A stretch of DNA of 47,414 nucleotides from Veillonella sp. R32 (GCF_010093125.1 NZ_NMZQ01000040.1:1-47414); one strand, 5' to 3'; shown: positions 9,105 to 17,968, numbered from the stretch's first letter. Notes: generated by a model not told the origin, from the letters alone. A program made the numbers and translations.

Positions 9105-9950
9105 TTATCGTTTATAAGCAATGACTACGTGACGATATGGTTCTTCACCTTCACTATCAGTCACAATATGTGGTTCGTTTTGAAGTGTTAAATGAATGAT
9201 TTTACGCTCAAACGCACTCATTGGCTCTAAGGAAATCTTTTGACGATTTCGTTTTACCTTTGAAGCTAAGCGCTTAGCTAAATTCACCAACGTTTCTTCA
9301 CGACGAGCTCGATAATTTTCCACATCTACCACAATATGGCAATGACCAGCTACTTCTTTGTTGGCCACTAAATTGGTTAAATATTGAATAGCATCCAAAG
9401 TTTGACCATGTTTACCAATCAAAATTCCCAATTCTTCGCCATGAATCTGGAATGTAATTTTATCAGCTGTCATCATTTTTTCAATCTGCACTGTTAAGCC
9501 CATATTAGCAAACATATCTTGTAAGAATTGTTTACCTTTATCAGCTATGCGGATTTGTTCTTCTTTTGAAATAGCTTCCCGCTGTGGTTTTACCGTAGCC
9601 GCTACCTCAGCAGTAACCTCAGCAACAGCAGCTACCGTTGTTTCCACAGCTTCTGCCACTTTAACTTCTGTTTCAGCAACCGTTGCTTTAACTTCGTTCA
9701 CCGTTTCAGTCACTTCATCAGCTACAACTGCCACTGTTTCATTAACTGCAGCCGCTACTTTTTCAGTAACCGGTGCTTCTTCAAAGTATAAACGCACTAA
9801 CGCATCGCGACGGCCAATACCTAAAAAACCACTAGAAGGCTGTTCTAATACTTTAGTATCAGCTACTACTTTACCATCTTCTTTAAGCTGGGCCGTTCCT
9901 TTCGCCACTGCTTCGTCGATAGTTTTTGCCGAAATTTCAAGATAATCCAT
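9105..9950 (-). CDS. jag: RNA-binding protein KhpB (Jag)
   Basis: Jag/KhpB family RNA-binding protein, linked in other Firmicutes to cell elongation and small-RNA binding together with KhpA. Order: Jag_N domain (about 1-55, ending GRRDALVRLYF), a long low-complexity linker rich in Val, Ala, Glu and Thr (about 58-125), a KH domain with GILIGKHGQTLDAIQYL (about 175-190), and a C-terminal R3H domain with FERKIIHLTL. The linker repeats VAE/VNE/VTE-type units and could form an extended or coiled-coil spacer. It starts 2 bp after the yidC stop, the common yidC-jag pairing. At 281 residues it is longer than many homologues because of the linker. Confidence 0.95.
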   Translation of the reverse strand: MDYLEISAKTIDEAVAKGTAQLKEDGKVVADTKVLEQPSSGFLGIGRRDALVRLYFEEAPVTEKVAAAVNETVAVVADEVTETVNEVKATVAETEVKVAEAVETTVAAVAEVTAEVAATVKPQREAISKEEQIRIADKGKQFLQDMFANMGLTVQIEKMMTADKITFQIHGEELGILIGKHGQTLDAIQYLTNLVANKEVAGHCHIVVDVENYRARREETLVNLAKRLASKVKRNRQKISLEPMSAFERKIIHLTLQNEPHIVTDSEGEEPYRHVVIAYKR

Positions 9951-9952
9951 AA

Positions 9953-10609
9953 TTAAGCCTCCTTATTATCATTGCGATAGATAAAGAATTGCTGAATCAT
10001 TTGGAATACATTTGATACAACCCAGTAAATAACCAAACCGCTTGGGAAGTTTAAACTGATATAACCAATGAATAAAGGCATAAAAATCTGCATGATTTTT
10101 TGTTGCCCTGCCGCTACACCAGAGTTATCACCAGCTGTTTGTTTACTCATTACAAATGTAGAAAGAGCACTCAAAACAGGTAAAATATACAAATGATCCG
10201 CTTCACCTAAACTTGGCAACCATAAAAAGCTTTCATAGGCTGGGTCATATGGATACCCTTGTAAGGCATAGAAAATAGCAATTAAGAATGGCATTTGCAC
10301 AAGTAATGGCAAACAACCTGATAAAGGATTAACACCTAATTCTTTATACATTTTAGCAATTTCTTGTTGCGCTTTTTGTGGATCATTCTTATACTTCTTC
10401 TGAATCTCTTTCATTTTAGGCTGCAACTTTTGCATGCCCTTCATGGATTTAACCTGCTTCGCCGTTAATGGTGCCAATACAGCTTTAATAGCAATGGTCA
10501 AAATGATAATCGCTATACCATAGCTTGGGAACCCAATGGCTTGCGTAAGATTGTAACAATACGTAAGCAAGGTTCGCATAAAATCAACTAATACCTGAAA
10601 AATTTCCAA
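9953..10609 (-). CDS. yidC: Membrane protein insertase YidC (Gram-positive type)
   Basis: Inserts and folds inner-membrane proteins, alone or with SecYEG. The protein is short (218 residues) with about five membrane segments. It has the conserved YGIAIIILTIAIKAVLAPLT region, including the hydrophilic-groove arginine/lysine position, and the MKEIQKKYKND cytoplasmic loop. It lacks the large periplasmic domain of proteobacterial YidC and has no lipobox. The chosen start is a TTG at 10609 because AAGGAGAAG lies just upstream of it. The frame stays open to 10645, but that start has no ribosome site. It lies between yidD and jag as in most Firmicutes. Confidence 0.93.
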   Translation of the reverse strand: MEIFQVLVDFMRTLLTYCYNLTQAIGFPSYGIAIIILTIAIKAVLAPLTAKQVKSMKGMQKLQPKMKEIQKKYKNDPQKAQQEIAKMYKELGVNPLSGCLPLLVQMPFLIAIFYALQGYPYDPAYESFLWLPSLGEADHLYILPVLSALSTFVMSKQTAGDNSGVAAGQQKIMQIFMPLFIGYISLNFPSGLVIYWVVSNVFQMIQQFFIYRNDNKEA

Positions 10610-10728
10610 TAGTCTTCTCCTTACGAGTATTGATGACGAATACAAATGGCCTTTGCGTGTCCATATACGTTATGGTATGGTCTATATTTCATCCATACAG
10701 ACACTTTGACATTTCCAAATTTGTGTTA

Positions 10729-10971
10729 TTACGGAAGTGGATCGTAGCCACCAGGATTAAAGGGGTGACAACGTAAAATGCGCCGAATTCCTAAATAACT
10801 GCCTTTAAAAGGTCCATATTTGCGTAATGCTTCCAAGGTATACGTCGAACATGAGGGATAAAATCGACAAGTTTTAGGCTTCAATGGAGAGATTCCATAG
10901 CGATAAAATTGTACCAATCCAATGAAAAGCCAATTTAATGCGCCCATTAATAGGGTTACAAGGCGTTTCAT
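10729..10971 (-). CDS. yidD: Membrane protein insertion efficiency factor YidD
   Basis: Small membrane-associated protein of the YidD/DUF37 family that assists YidC-dependent insertion. The signature [27 protein letters not shown] (shown here in two parts: [13 protein letters not shown] then [12 protein letters not shown]), [16 protein letters not shown] is complete, with three conserved cysteines. It is 80 residues, the usual size. It follows rnpA by 14 bp and precedes yidC by about 120 bp. Confidence 0.96.
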   Translation of the reverse strand: MKRLVTLLMGALNWLFIGLVQFYRYGISPLKPKTCRFYPSCSTYTLEALRKYGPFKGSYLGIRRILRCHPFNPGGYDPLP

Positions 10972-10985
10972 AACATAGCCTCTTT

Positions 10986-11354
10986 CTAAGCATCACTATT
11001 TTTCAATAGCTTACTTTTCTTAAAAAGATACATCATTTCTTTACGCGCTTGCTCATACGTAGCTTCAGCCATGCGAGCACGACCTACTACCACAATGGCA
11101 TACCCTTCTCTAATAGCATGCTGATTAAGGCGATATACCTCTTTCATTAAACGACGAGCACGATTACGTTCCACAGCACCGCCAACCTTTTTGCCCGTAA
11201 CAAAACCGATACGAGTTGGTTGTTTGGCTACTGGCATACGATAGACCACACAAAGACGACCTACTTCATAATTGCCATGTTTATAGACAAGACGATATTC
11301 ATTATTTTTACGAATTCTTCGTGCTTTATCTAGGGTAAACGTTAATTCACTCAT
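10986..11354 (-). CDS. rnpA: Ribonuclease P protein component
   Basis: Protein subunit that helps the RNase P RNA bind and cleave pre-tRNA 5' leaders. The family hallmark [20 protein letters not shown] (RNR motif) is present at about residues 60-80, with the N-terminal [13 protein letters not shown] segment. Length of 122 residues is normal. It is directly downstream of rpmH, the universal pairing, separated by a hairpin that probably attenuates transcription. The RNase P RNA itself is not in this window. Confidence 0.97.
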   Translation of the reverse strand: MSELTFTLDKARRIRKNNEYRLVYKHGNYEVGRLCVVYRMPVAKQPTRIGFVTGKKVGGAVERNRARRLMKEVYRLNQHAIREGYAIVVVGRARMAEATYEQARKEMMYLFKKSKLLKNSDA

Positions 11355-11381
11355 ACTTTCTTCCTATGCCATTATGAATAG

Positions 11382-11410
11382 AAAAACTTGGCAGCAGCGC
11401 CAAGTTTTTT
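11382..11410 (-). terminator. Attenuator hairpin between rpmH and rnpA
   Basis: AAACTTGGC and GCCAAGTTT pair around a short loop with T runs at both ends. On the minus strand it follows rpmH, where partial termination would give more L34 mRNA than rnpA mRNA. Confidence 0.7.
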
Positions 11411-11433
11411 TCTCCTGCCTAAAAGCTATTATA

Positions 11434-11568
11434 TTATGCAGATAATTTCTTTCTGCCTTTAGCACGACGTCTTTTTAAAACAAGACGACCGCCAATAGTC
11501 TTCATACGTTCACGGAAACCATGAGTACGTTTTCTCCAAAGCGTATTTGGCTGATATGTACGTTTCAT
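11434..11568 (-). CDS. rpmH: 50S ribosomal protein L34
   Basis: Forty-four-residue basic ribosomal protein starting [20 protein letters not shown] and ending GRKKLSA, the standard L34 sequence. A good ribosome site (GAGGAGG) lies upstream. It is first in the leftward transcript and diverges from dnaA across the origin region, the usual arrangement at bacterial origins. Confidence 0.99.
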   Translation of the reverse strand: MKRTYQPNTLWRKRTHGFRERMKTIGGRLVLKRRRAKGRKKLSA

Positions 11569-11623
11569 GTATAAAACACCTCCTCGAGATTGGTCTAGTA
11601 ATTACTTATACCATAACAGCATA

Positions 11624-11652
11624 ATTATAAATATAAACCCTTATAATGTCAA
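11624..11652 (-). promoter_or_regulatory. rpmH operon promoter
   Basis: On the minus strand TTGACA (11652-11647) and TATAAT (11629-11624), both perfect consensus boxes, are separated by exactly 17 bases. The start point would be about 50 bases before rpmH. This is one of the strongest promoters visible in the window, as expected for a ribosomal protein gene. Confidence 0.92.
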
Positions 11653-12058
11653 TAGCTATGTGCCTTCTCTTATATTTTATTTACAAATATATATACATTA
11701 TACCCTATATTGTATGTAATGAAACATAAACCTACTACTTTTGGTTACGATAGATGCTATTTAGAGATATCCACAACTAGCAATGACAAGCCCGCTATTT
11801 TCTGCTAAAATATTAAGTGACAAAATAAAACAGGACAAACATATTGTGAGTATCTAACCACAGGTTATCAACAAGATATACACAACTTATACACTTGTTA
11901 TCCACATTTAATCTATTTATCGTATAAAGTCAGTGTTTATCTAAGGTGTTAGCCTTTTTATTTTTCTTTTTTTACTGTAAACAAAGAACTTATACACAGA
12001 TACAGTTATTTTATTTATCCACTTATTCACAATATATTACACCTAGGAAGGATACGGT
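11650..12058. other. oriC, left part: DnaA-box cluster upstream of dnaA
   Basis: AT-rich gap between rpmH and dnaA with many DnaA-box-like 9-mers. A perfect TTATCCACA lies at 11898-11906. Near matches are TTATACACT (11887-11895), TTATACACA (11990-11998), TTATTCACA (12023-12031) and a TTATCCACT starting at about 12015. A T-rich run at 11954-11974 could be a duplex-unwinding stretch. The flanking genes diverge here and strand bias flips, which supports an origin. No clear dnaA promoter was picked out. Confidence 0.85.
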
Positions 12059-13885
12059 ATGTCAAACATAAATCTTAATGATTTTTGGAACAAGGTATAT
12101 GAAGATATAAAAAAACTACTACCAAAGCCAGTTTTAGAAAGTAGTATTCTTCTCTTGTTGCCTCTTACTTTAGATGAAAATAATAAAATATTAACTTTAA
12201 TGACTATGCAACCACATGTCAAAGACTACATTGAACAAGAGCCAAAAGCAAATAATGTGCTTCATAACTCAGTTAATAATATTTGGCAACGTTTATCAAA
12301 AAGTAATTCGAAATTAACAATTATAATTGATGTAGTAGCTGACAAAGAGCCAACCATTATTAGTGAACCTTCAGAGTCAGTAGGAATTCCAGTATATACA
12401 GCAAAAACTACTAATCAAATAGTAGATGTAGAACAAATAACACCGATAAATAAGGAAACTCTAACAAATGATTCATTTTTAGAGAATCAAACTAATATTG
12501 AAAATACTGTAAAAACTAATATAGATACAACGACTCAATTCAATACACAAAACAATGATCAACAACTCAAAGGCTATGATCAATTAGCGCAACGCTTTGG
12601 CTTGCCACCCATTTCTAATGAACCACCGCAAACACCTTCCGTTCCTCCTACTTATGAGGAACCTGTAAAAGTATTAGCCCAACCACCAGTAAGTCGTCCT
12701 CCAATAAAGCGACCTTACATTCCTGAAGAACCAGCCATGGGCTCAGACTCTTTATTTCCGCACTTAGAACCAACTAATATGGCTCCCCAAGATGCCAATA
12801 CGATTTTAAATGAAAATAATAAATCCATTTTACAATTAAATCCAGCCTATACTTTTGATACCTTTATTCCTGGTGGTTCCAGTCAAATGGCTTATGTAGC
12901 GGCTCAAAATATTGCAGAAAATCCAGCTACCCGTTACAATCCATTCTTTATTTATGGTAAATCAGGCTTAGGTAAAACACATTTAATGCATGCTATTGGT
13001 AACGAAATAAAACGTCGCTATCCAGCACTACGCATTATGTGTATTACGAGTGAAAATTTCTTAAACCTTTTTGTGCAAGCCATTCGTTTTAAAAAGAACG
13101 AAGAATTCCGCAACACCTTCCGCAAAGTAGATGTCCTATTAATTGATGATATTCAGTTCATTCAAGACAATCGCTATGCTGGTACCCAAATGGAATTTTT
13201 CCATACCTTTAATGCTTTAACAGATGGTAAAAAACAAATCGTACTCACCAGTGATACCTTACCGCAAGATATGGATCAAATGGAAGATCGTTTAAAAACC
13301 CGCTTTAATTCTGGTCTAGTCGTTACCATTGAACCACCAAATTCAGAAACACTAGAGGCTATTACTAAGTCCTATATAGATAAGCAACGCGAACTCTTGC
13401 CAGAGTTACGCATTCCTAATGAAGTGATTCGCTTCTTTGGCACTACTTATTATAATCGCAGTGTCCGTGATTTACAGGGCGCTCTTATTAAATTAATTAG
13501 CGCTGCTGAAATGGAACAAAAATTAGATCAAATTACAGTGGAATATGCGCGCTATGTATTGCGTGATTTAATTCCTGAAACGGAAGAAACTATTTTATCC
13601 ATTACCTATATTCAAGATTTCATTGCTGATTATTTCAAAATAAAAAAAGAACTATTAGTAGGGCAGAAACGAAATAAACAATATGCCCATCCACGACAAA
13701 TTGCCATGTATTTATGCCGCGAACTAATTAATGAAAGTTATCCACAAATTTCCCAAGCTTTTGGTAAAAAAGACCATACTACTGCGATTCATGCGTATAC
13801 TAAAATTAGCGAAGATATGGAAAAGAATGCTGATTTAAAGCGGATGATAAGCGATATCATTAGTAAAATTAACGGTCATACATAA
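12059..13885 (+). CDS. dnaA: Chromosomal replication initiator protein DnaA (long domain II)
   Basis: Initiates replication by binding DnaA boxes and opening oriC. Domain I (about 1-85) is followed by an unusually long Asn/Thr/Pro-rich domain II (about 85-255). The AAA+ domain III has Walker A GKSGLGKTH (near 300) and Walker B VLLIDDIQF (near 358). DNA-binding domain IV has the signature FGKKDHTTAIHAY. At 608 residues it is about 150 longer than the usual 450 and nearly all the excess is in domain II, which is a flexible tether in other species. AGGAAGGA lies upstream of the ATG. DnaA boxes flank the gene on both sides, suggesting autoregulation. Confidence 0.99.
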   Translation: MSNINLNDFWNKVYEDIKKLLPKPVLESSILLLLPLTLDENNKILTLMTMQPHVKDYIEQEPKANNVLHNSVNNIWQRLSKSNSKLTIIIDVVADKEPTIISEPSESVGIPVYTAKTTNQIVDVEQITPINKETLTNDSFLENQTNIENTVKTNIDTTTQFNTQNNDQQLKGYDQLAQRFGLPPISNEPPQTPSVPPTYEEPVKVLAQPPVSRPPIKRPYIPEEPAMGSDSLFPHLEPTNMAPQDANTILNENNKSILQLNPAYTFDTFIPGGSSQMAYVAAQNIAENPATRYNPFFIYGKSGLGKTHLMHAIGNEIKRRYPALRIMCITSENFLNLFVQAIRFKKNEEFRNTFRKVDVLLIDDIQFIQDNRYAGTQMEFFHTFNALTDGKKQIVLTSDTLPQDMDQMEDRLKTRFNSGLVVTIEPPNSETLEAITKSYIDKQRELLPELRIPNEVIRFFGTTYYNRSVRDLQGALIKLISAAEMEQKLDQITVEYARYVLRDLIPETEETILSITYIQDFIADYFKIKKELLVGQKRNKQYAHPRQIAMYLCRELINESYPQISQAFGKKDHTTAIHAYTKISEDMEKNADLKRMISDIISKINGHT

Positions 13886-14137
13886 TTATAATTAGGGTGT
13901 GGATAACTCTGTGAATAAGCTGTTTATAATTTGTGTTTAACTTACAACTTTTAAACAGTTTCCCAAAAGTAAGTTCATATGTGGATAAATTTACTTTTCC
14001 GTTCACATACTTATACGCATGTGGAAAACTTAGTTAAAATGCTACTTTTTAACACTTATCCACTTATCCACCGCCCCTACTACTAAGACTACTAATAATT
14101 AAAAATTAATCACATCAGTATTAGTAAAGGAGTACCT
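13886..14137. other. oriC, right part: DnaA-box cluster between dnaA and dnaN
   Basis: Six DnaA-box-like sites occur in 250 bp: TGTGGATAA at 13898 and 13980 (perfect, reverse orientation), TGTGAATAA at 13910, TGTGGAAAA at 14020, TTATCCACT at 14056 and TTATCCACC at 14064. With the left cluster this makes a bipartite origin like that of Bacillus subtilis. GTGGATAACTCTGTG (13899-13913) recurs exactly at 30539-30553. Confidence 0.85.
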
Positions 14138-15247
14138 ATGAAAATTCAATTTTCAAAAGACACATTACAGAAAGCACTTAATGCCTTAGCTAAAGTAAGT
14201 CAAAACAAAACAAGTTCTAATTTACCAGGTGCTATTTATATAACTACTAAAAATGGTAAAGTAGAAATGCAAGCCAATGATTATGAAATTGGTATTCGTA
14301 TTACTATTGATGCCCATATTATTGAAGAAGGCACCATCGTATTAAGCACTCGTTATTTCCAGGAATGGGTTCGTAAAACACCGACTGATACGATTACTTT
14401 AGAATCTAATGAAGATACAAAGCAGTTAGTATTACGTTCTGAAAGTTCACAATTTAACTTAATCATGATGGATGCTAGTGAATTTAACTTAGTAGAACAA
14501 ATTCATGATGAATACCATATTGATGTAGATGGTGAACAATTTAAACAAATGATTGATTTAACCAATTATGCAGCAGCTAGTGATGATGATCGCCCTATTT
14601 TTACTGGCGCTTTATTAGAAGGTGAAGGTAATAATTTAACTATGGTAGCTACCGATACGCACCGTATGGCTGTTAAAAAGATTACTTTAACAGAAACAAT
14701 GCCAACGGCTATGCGTATTCTAATCCCAACTAAAACCTTAGCGGAAGTATCTCGTTTGTTACCAACTGATCAGCCAACTATGGTTCGCATTATTTGGAAT
14801 CGCACGAATGTAGTGTTCTTATTTGATACTATTTATTTATTCTCACGACTCATTGAAGGTCAATATCCAGACTATGAAAAAGTAATTCCTTCTCAATTTG
14901 ATTCCAATGCTATCTTAAATAGTCGTGATTTTGCAGGCGCTGTTGATCGCGTATCTTTATTAGCTAAAGATGCTAGCTATAATGTTATTCGTTATGATTG
15001 GAATGATAAAGAAGTTACTTTATCCACGCAAAATGCTGAAATTGGCATGGCCAAAGAAGAAGTCCTTTGTGAATTTAATGGCACACCATTTACGATTTCC
15101 TTTAATGGTCGATACATTGGTGATATTTTACGTCACAGCAGTGGTGATCGTATCCATTTATATTTAAAACAAAATGGTCCTGTTGTTATTCGTCAAGATG
15201 ACAATCCAAACTATACCTATGTTGTAACACCAGTGCGGACTAACTAA
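14138..15247 (+). CDS. dnaN: DNA polymerase III beta subunit (sliding clamp)
   Basis: Ring-forming processivity clamp that tethers DNA polymerase III and repair factors to DNA. Three repeated clamp domains of about 120 residues fill the 369-residue protein, the expected length. Recognisable parts are the N-terminal MKIQFSKDTLQKAL, the central TDTHRMAVKK and the C-terminal VVTPVRTN close to the usual ending. A strong AAAGGAG precedes the ATG. It follows dnaA across the second DnaA-box cluster, and the downstream yaaA begins 22 bp after its stop, so yaaA and recF are probably co-transcribed. Confidence 0.98.
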   Translation: MKIQFSKDTLQKALNALAKVSQNKTSSNLPGAIYITTKNGKVEMQANDYEIGIRITIDAHIIEEGTIVLSTRYFQEWVRKTPTDTITLESNEDTKQLVLRSESSQFNLIMMDASEFNLVEQIHDEYHIDVDGEQFKQMIDLTNYAAASDDDRPIFTGALLEGEGNNLTMVATDTHRMAVKKITLTETMPTAMRILIPTKTLAEVSRLLPTDQPTMVRIIWNRTNVVFLFDTIYLFSRLIEGQYPDYEKVIPSQFDSNAILNSRDFAGAVDRVSLLAKDASYNVIRYDWNDKEVTLSTQNAEIGMAKEEVLCEFNGTPFTISFNGRYIGDILRHSSGDRIHLYLKQNGPVVIRQDDNPNYTYVVTPVRTN

Positions 15248-15268
15248 GCGCTGAGTTAGGAGAAAACT

Positions 15269-15514
15269 ATGAACACTAAGAAGGAACCAATTCAAGTTGA
15301 AATTCATACCCCTTATATTAAATTGGATCAATTATTAAAATTTGAACAAATTATTGGAACCGGTGGACAAGTTAAATTTTTATTAGATGATCAAAAAATA
15401 ACTGTTAATGGTGAAATTTGCCATGAAAAGCGCAAAAAAATCTATCCTGATGATGTAGTTGAAATTCAAGGTATAGGCACTTTACTAGTCGTACAAGAGG
15501 AGGCTGACGAGTGA
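15269..15514 (+). CDS. yaaA: S4-domain RNA-binding protein YaaA
   Basis: Small S4-like RNA-binding protein (81 residues), typical of the dnaN-recF interval in Firmicutes. In Bacillus subtilis the homologue is linked to 50S ribosome maturation. Visible features are IKLDQLLKFEQIIGTGGQVK at the start of the S4 fold, VNGEICHEKRKKIYPDDVVEI across the middle (here read in pieces VNGEICHEKRKK and IYPDDVVEI), and an acidic end. Its stop overlaps the GTG start of recF by four bases, indicating translational coupling. Confidence 0.93.
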   Translation: MNTKKEPIQVEIHTPYIKLDQLLKFEQIIGTGGQVKFLLDDQKITVNGEICHEKRKKIYPDDVVEIQGIGTLLVVQEEADE

Positions 15515-16587
15515 ACATTCACTCCTTAGAGCTCGTTAATTTTCGTAACTATACGCAAGCTAATTGGACCTTTCCACCACATATAATTGTTCTTTATGGA
15601 CCTAATGGCGTAGGGAAAAGTAATATTTTAGAAGCCCTTTATGTAAGTACCATTGGTAAAAGCTATCGCACGAATGATACGCAAGATTTATTACAATTTG
15701 GTGCTACTGAAGCAGGCATTATTGTGGAATTTATAAAGCAAGATACTAAGCAGAAAATCAATTTACGGTTAAGTGGTAAGGAAAAGAAAGATATTCGTCT
15801 TAATGGCAATCGAATTTTGCAAAAAGAATTGATGGGCACCTTGAATACGGTTATTTTTAGCCCAGAGGATTTGCAATTAATAAAAGGCAGTCCGTCCTTA
15901 CGGCGTCGCTTTTTAGATATAGAAATTTCACAAACTAGCGCTTTATATTATCAACAATTGCGCATGTATAATAAAATATTACAGCAGCGCAATAAAGTGC
16001 TGAAAGATTCCTATGGTAAACGTAAGGTATCCTTAGCAGAATGGGATTATCAGCTGGCAGAAACAGGCTCGTTTATTATAAAAAAACGGCTGGATAGTTT
16101 GCGTAAGATTAATTTGCTCTTAGATTTGATGAATCGCCGTTTGACAGGTGGCAAAGAAAATTTAAAACTGACCTATGACCAGCACCAAAGTGAAGGTTCC
16201 TATATAGTTGAACCAGAAGCCTTGTATAATCAATTACAAGCTAATTTGCCGGTAGATCGTCAGCGTATGAGTACGTCTTTTGGCCCTCATCGTGATGATT
16301 TAGGCTTTTTCTCAGGGCCTATTGATTTAAAACGATTTGGCTCTCAAGGGCAACAACGAACTGCTATTTTATCACTTAAATTGAGTGAGTTAGAATATAT
16401 TAAGTCGGAAGTCGGTGAATATCCGATTTTGTTGCTTGACGATGTATTAAGTGAATTAGATAAAGAACGACGACAAAACTTATTACAGTTTATTCATAAA
16501 CGAATTCAAACGTTTATTACTACGACCGATTTAGAAGAAGTGCAGCATTTAACTGATGTAGCCTTAGTTAATTGTGAAAGGCGGTGA
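15511..16587 (+). CDS. recF: DNA replication and repair protein RecF
   Basis: SMC-like ATPase that helps load RecA at single-strand gaps. Walker A is YGPNGVGKSNILEAL (about 31-45), the ABC-type signature is FGSQGQQRTAILSLKL (about 272-287), and Walker B is ILLLDDVLSELDKERR. Length of 358 is standard. The start is a GTG at 15511 that overlaps the yaaA stop, with GAGGAGG upstream inside yaaA. It is followed almost directly by the DciA-like gene, part of the dnaN-yaaA-recF-dciA-remB series. Confidence 0.98.
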   Translation: MNIHSLELVNFRNYTQANWTFPPHIIVLYGPNGVGKSNILEALYVSTIGKSYRTNDTQDLLQFGATEAGIIVEFIKQDTKQKINLRLSGKEKKDIRLNGNRILQKELMGTLNTVIFSPEDLQLIKGSPSLRRRFLDIEISQTSALYYQQLRMYNKILQQRNKVLKDSYGKRKVSLAEWDYQLAETGSFIIKKRLDSLRKINLLLDLMNRRLTGGKENLKLTYDQHQSEGSYIVEPEALYNQLQANLPVDRQRMSTSFGPHRDDLGFFSGPIDLKRFGSQGQQRTAILSLKLSELEYIKSEVGEYPILLLDDVLSELDKERRQNLLQFIHKRIQTFITTTDLEEVQHLTDVALVNCERR

Positions 16588-16591
16588 GACC

Positions 16592-17662
16592 ATGAATAGC
16601 AAAGATGAAAATACAGCGTCTATTAAGGATAAAACAGGAGCCCATGGCACTACAGCTGATAGTACAAAAGAACCAGTGGTAGATTATATAACGAACCTTA
16701 CGGATAGTCATCGTTCCGCGGGGCCTGTAGGTTATAAAAGAGATGCTTATATTAAGCAATATGATGCCCATTTAGATAGTAAATATAGTCAGTTTAAAGT
16801 ATTTCAAAGCTTTGCTATTATGCGTCTTTACCATGATTGGCCTAAGGTAGTGGGACCTTTATTGGGGAAGCAAACTAGGATTATGGCCATTGCGCCACCT
16901 ATAATAAAAGTAGGTGCTTTAAATTCACCTTGTTTGCAACAATTGCAAATGATGAAACGACAATTATTGCAAAAAGTTAATGCTTATTATGGCAAGGAAC
17001 TTATAAAGGATGTACAGCTTTCTATGTATCGGCAAAGCTATATTAAGGATGAAGGGCAAGTTTATTATGGCACTACTGGTAAAACAGAGCAGTATGAAAG
17101 GCCTTTATTAAATTTTGAGGCTATTCCTATTAATGAGGCAGAGCTAGCTCAGATTGATAAGGTAGTGGCTATGATTCCAGATCCCAAAATGCGTGAGTTA
17201 TTCAGAGAGACTCAGATTAAACAATATAAGAAAACAAAGTATTTGAAGGACCATGGGTATCATGCTTGTGCTCACTGTGATACATTAGTAGGGCCGGAAG
17301 ATACCCTTTGTATGAATTGCATTTTAAAAGCTAAAGAAAAAGCAAACCATGCGTATCGGCAGCATATTGAAAGTATTAAGTCACTTTTATTTGAACAACC
17401 ACATTTAGTCTATGAGGCTGTATGTAAACAAATACCACTGTGTTCTATGGTTGATTATCAGCTAGCCCATAGGGAATGTGTATATTTTTTTAGAAATCGC
17501 GTAATTCGTGAAGCCTCTGATGATAATTATGATATATATATGCTGCTCATGTTGATTACTCATAAGCAGGCACAGCAATTGGACAAAGATTTTGTGCAAA
17601 ATGCAGTAAAAAAAATGCGCTCTCAATATGAGCAAAAAATAGCTAAGTATAATCGACATTAA
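16592..17662 (+). CDS. DciA-like (DUF721) protein with added zinc-ribbon region
   Basis: Residues about 69-147 match the DUF721/DciA fold (YHDWPKVVGPLLGKQTRIMA, then IKVGALNSPCLQQLQMMK). DciA is the widespread loader or recruiter of the replicative helicase DnaB. The protein is much longer than typical DciA (356 residues against about 100-170). After a middle segment comes a CxxC-x10-CxxC cluster (Cys226, 229, 240, 243), which looks like a zinc ribbon, and then a helical C-terminal region. A hydrophilic N-terminal tail precedes the domain. The start is the ATG at 16592, after AAGGCGGTGAG, just beyond the recF stop. Its place between recF and gyrB fits a replication role. The zinc part is of unknown function. 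Confidence 0.8.
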   Translation: MNSKDENTASIKDKTGAHGTTADSTKEPVVDYITNLTDSHRSAGPVGYKRDAYIKQYDAHLDSKYSQFKVFQSFAIMRLYHDWPKVVGPLLGKQTRIMAIAPPIIKVGALNSPCLQQLQMMKRQLLQKVNAYYGKELIKDVQLSMYRQSYIKDEGQVYYGTTGKTEQYERPLLNFEAIPINEAELAQIDKVVAMIPDPKMRELFRETQIKQYKKTKYLKDHGYHACAHCDTLVGPEDTLCMNCILKAKEKANHAYRQHIESIKSLLFEQPHLVYEAVCKQIPLCSMVDYQLAHRECVYFFRNRVIREASDDNYDIYMLLMLITHKQAQQLDKDFVQNAVKKMRSQYEQKIAKYNRH

Positions 17663-17690
17663 ATAATTAAGAAAGTGATGGGATTTAATT

Positions 17691-17960
17691 ATGTTTGTAC
17701 ATTTATCAGATATGTATAGTGTATCTATTGAGGATATAGTAGCGGTAGTTCAAGATATTCCACTATTAAAGGGACGGCGCCGTCGCAATAAGCAGTGGCA
17801 AAATAGTGAAGTAATCCATGTATTTCCTGATGAGCCGATTGAAAGTTATTTAGTAACGGTTGATGCCATTTATGGTTTAAGTATGTCAATTACGGGCGTA
17901 GGACGGCGTTTACAGCGGGCAGCTACAGGAATTCCCGTTAGCTTATACACAAAACGATAA
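17691..17960 (+). CDS. remB: DUF370 / RemB-type regulator
   Basis: Eighty-nine-residue protein of the DUF370 family, whose recF-gyrB-linked members are called RemB (regulator of extracellular matrix genes in Bacillus). The start MFVHLSDMYSVSIEDIVAVV and the ending SLYTKR match the family pattern, and GRRRRNKQW may contact nucleic acid. It lies in the family's conserved position just before gyrB. In this organism its targets are unknown. Related RemA proteins form DNA-wrapping rings, so a DNA-architectural role is possible. Confidence 0.85.
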   Translation: MFVHLSDMYSVSIEDIVAVVQDIPLLKGRRRRNKQWQNSEVIHVFPDEPIESYLVTVDAIYGLSMSITGVGRRLQRAATGIPVSLYTKR

Positions 17961-17968
17961 AAATAGAG

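Noticed and set aside
9547-9945. 132-codon plus-strand frame rich in Ala, Thr, Ser and Val
   Set aside because: It mirrors the repetitive jag linker on the other strand, and its bias comes from that repeat.
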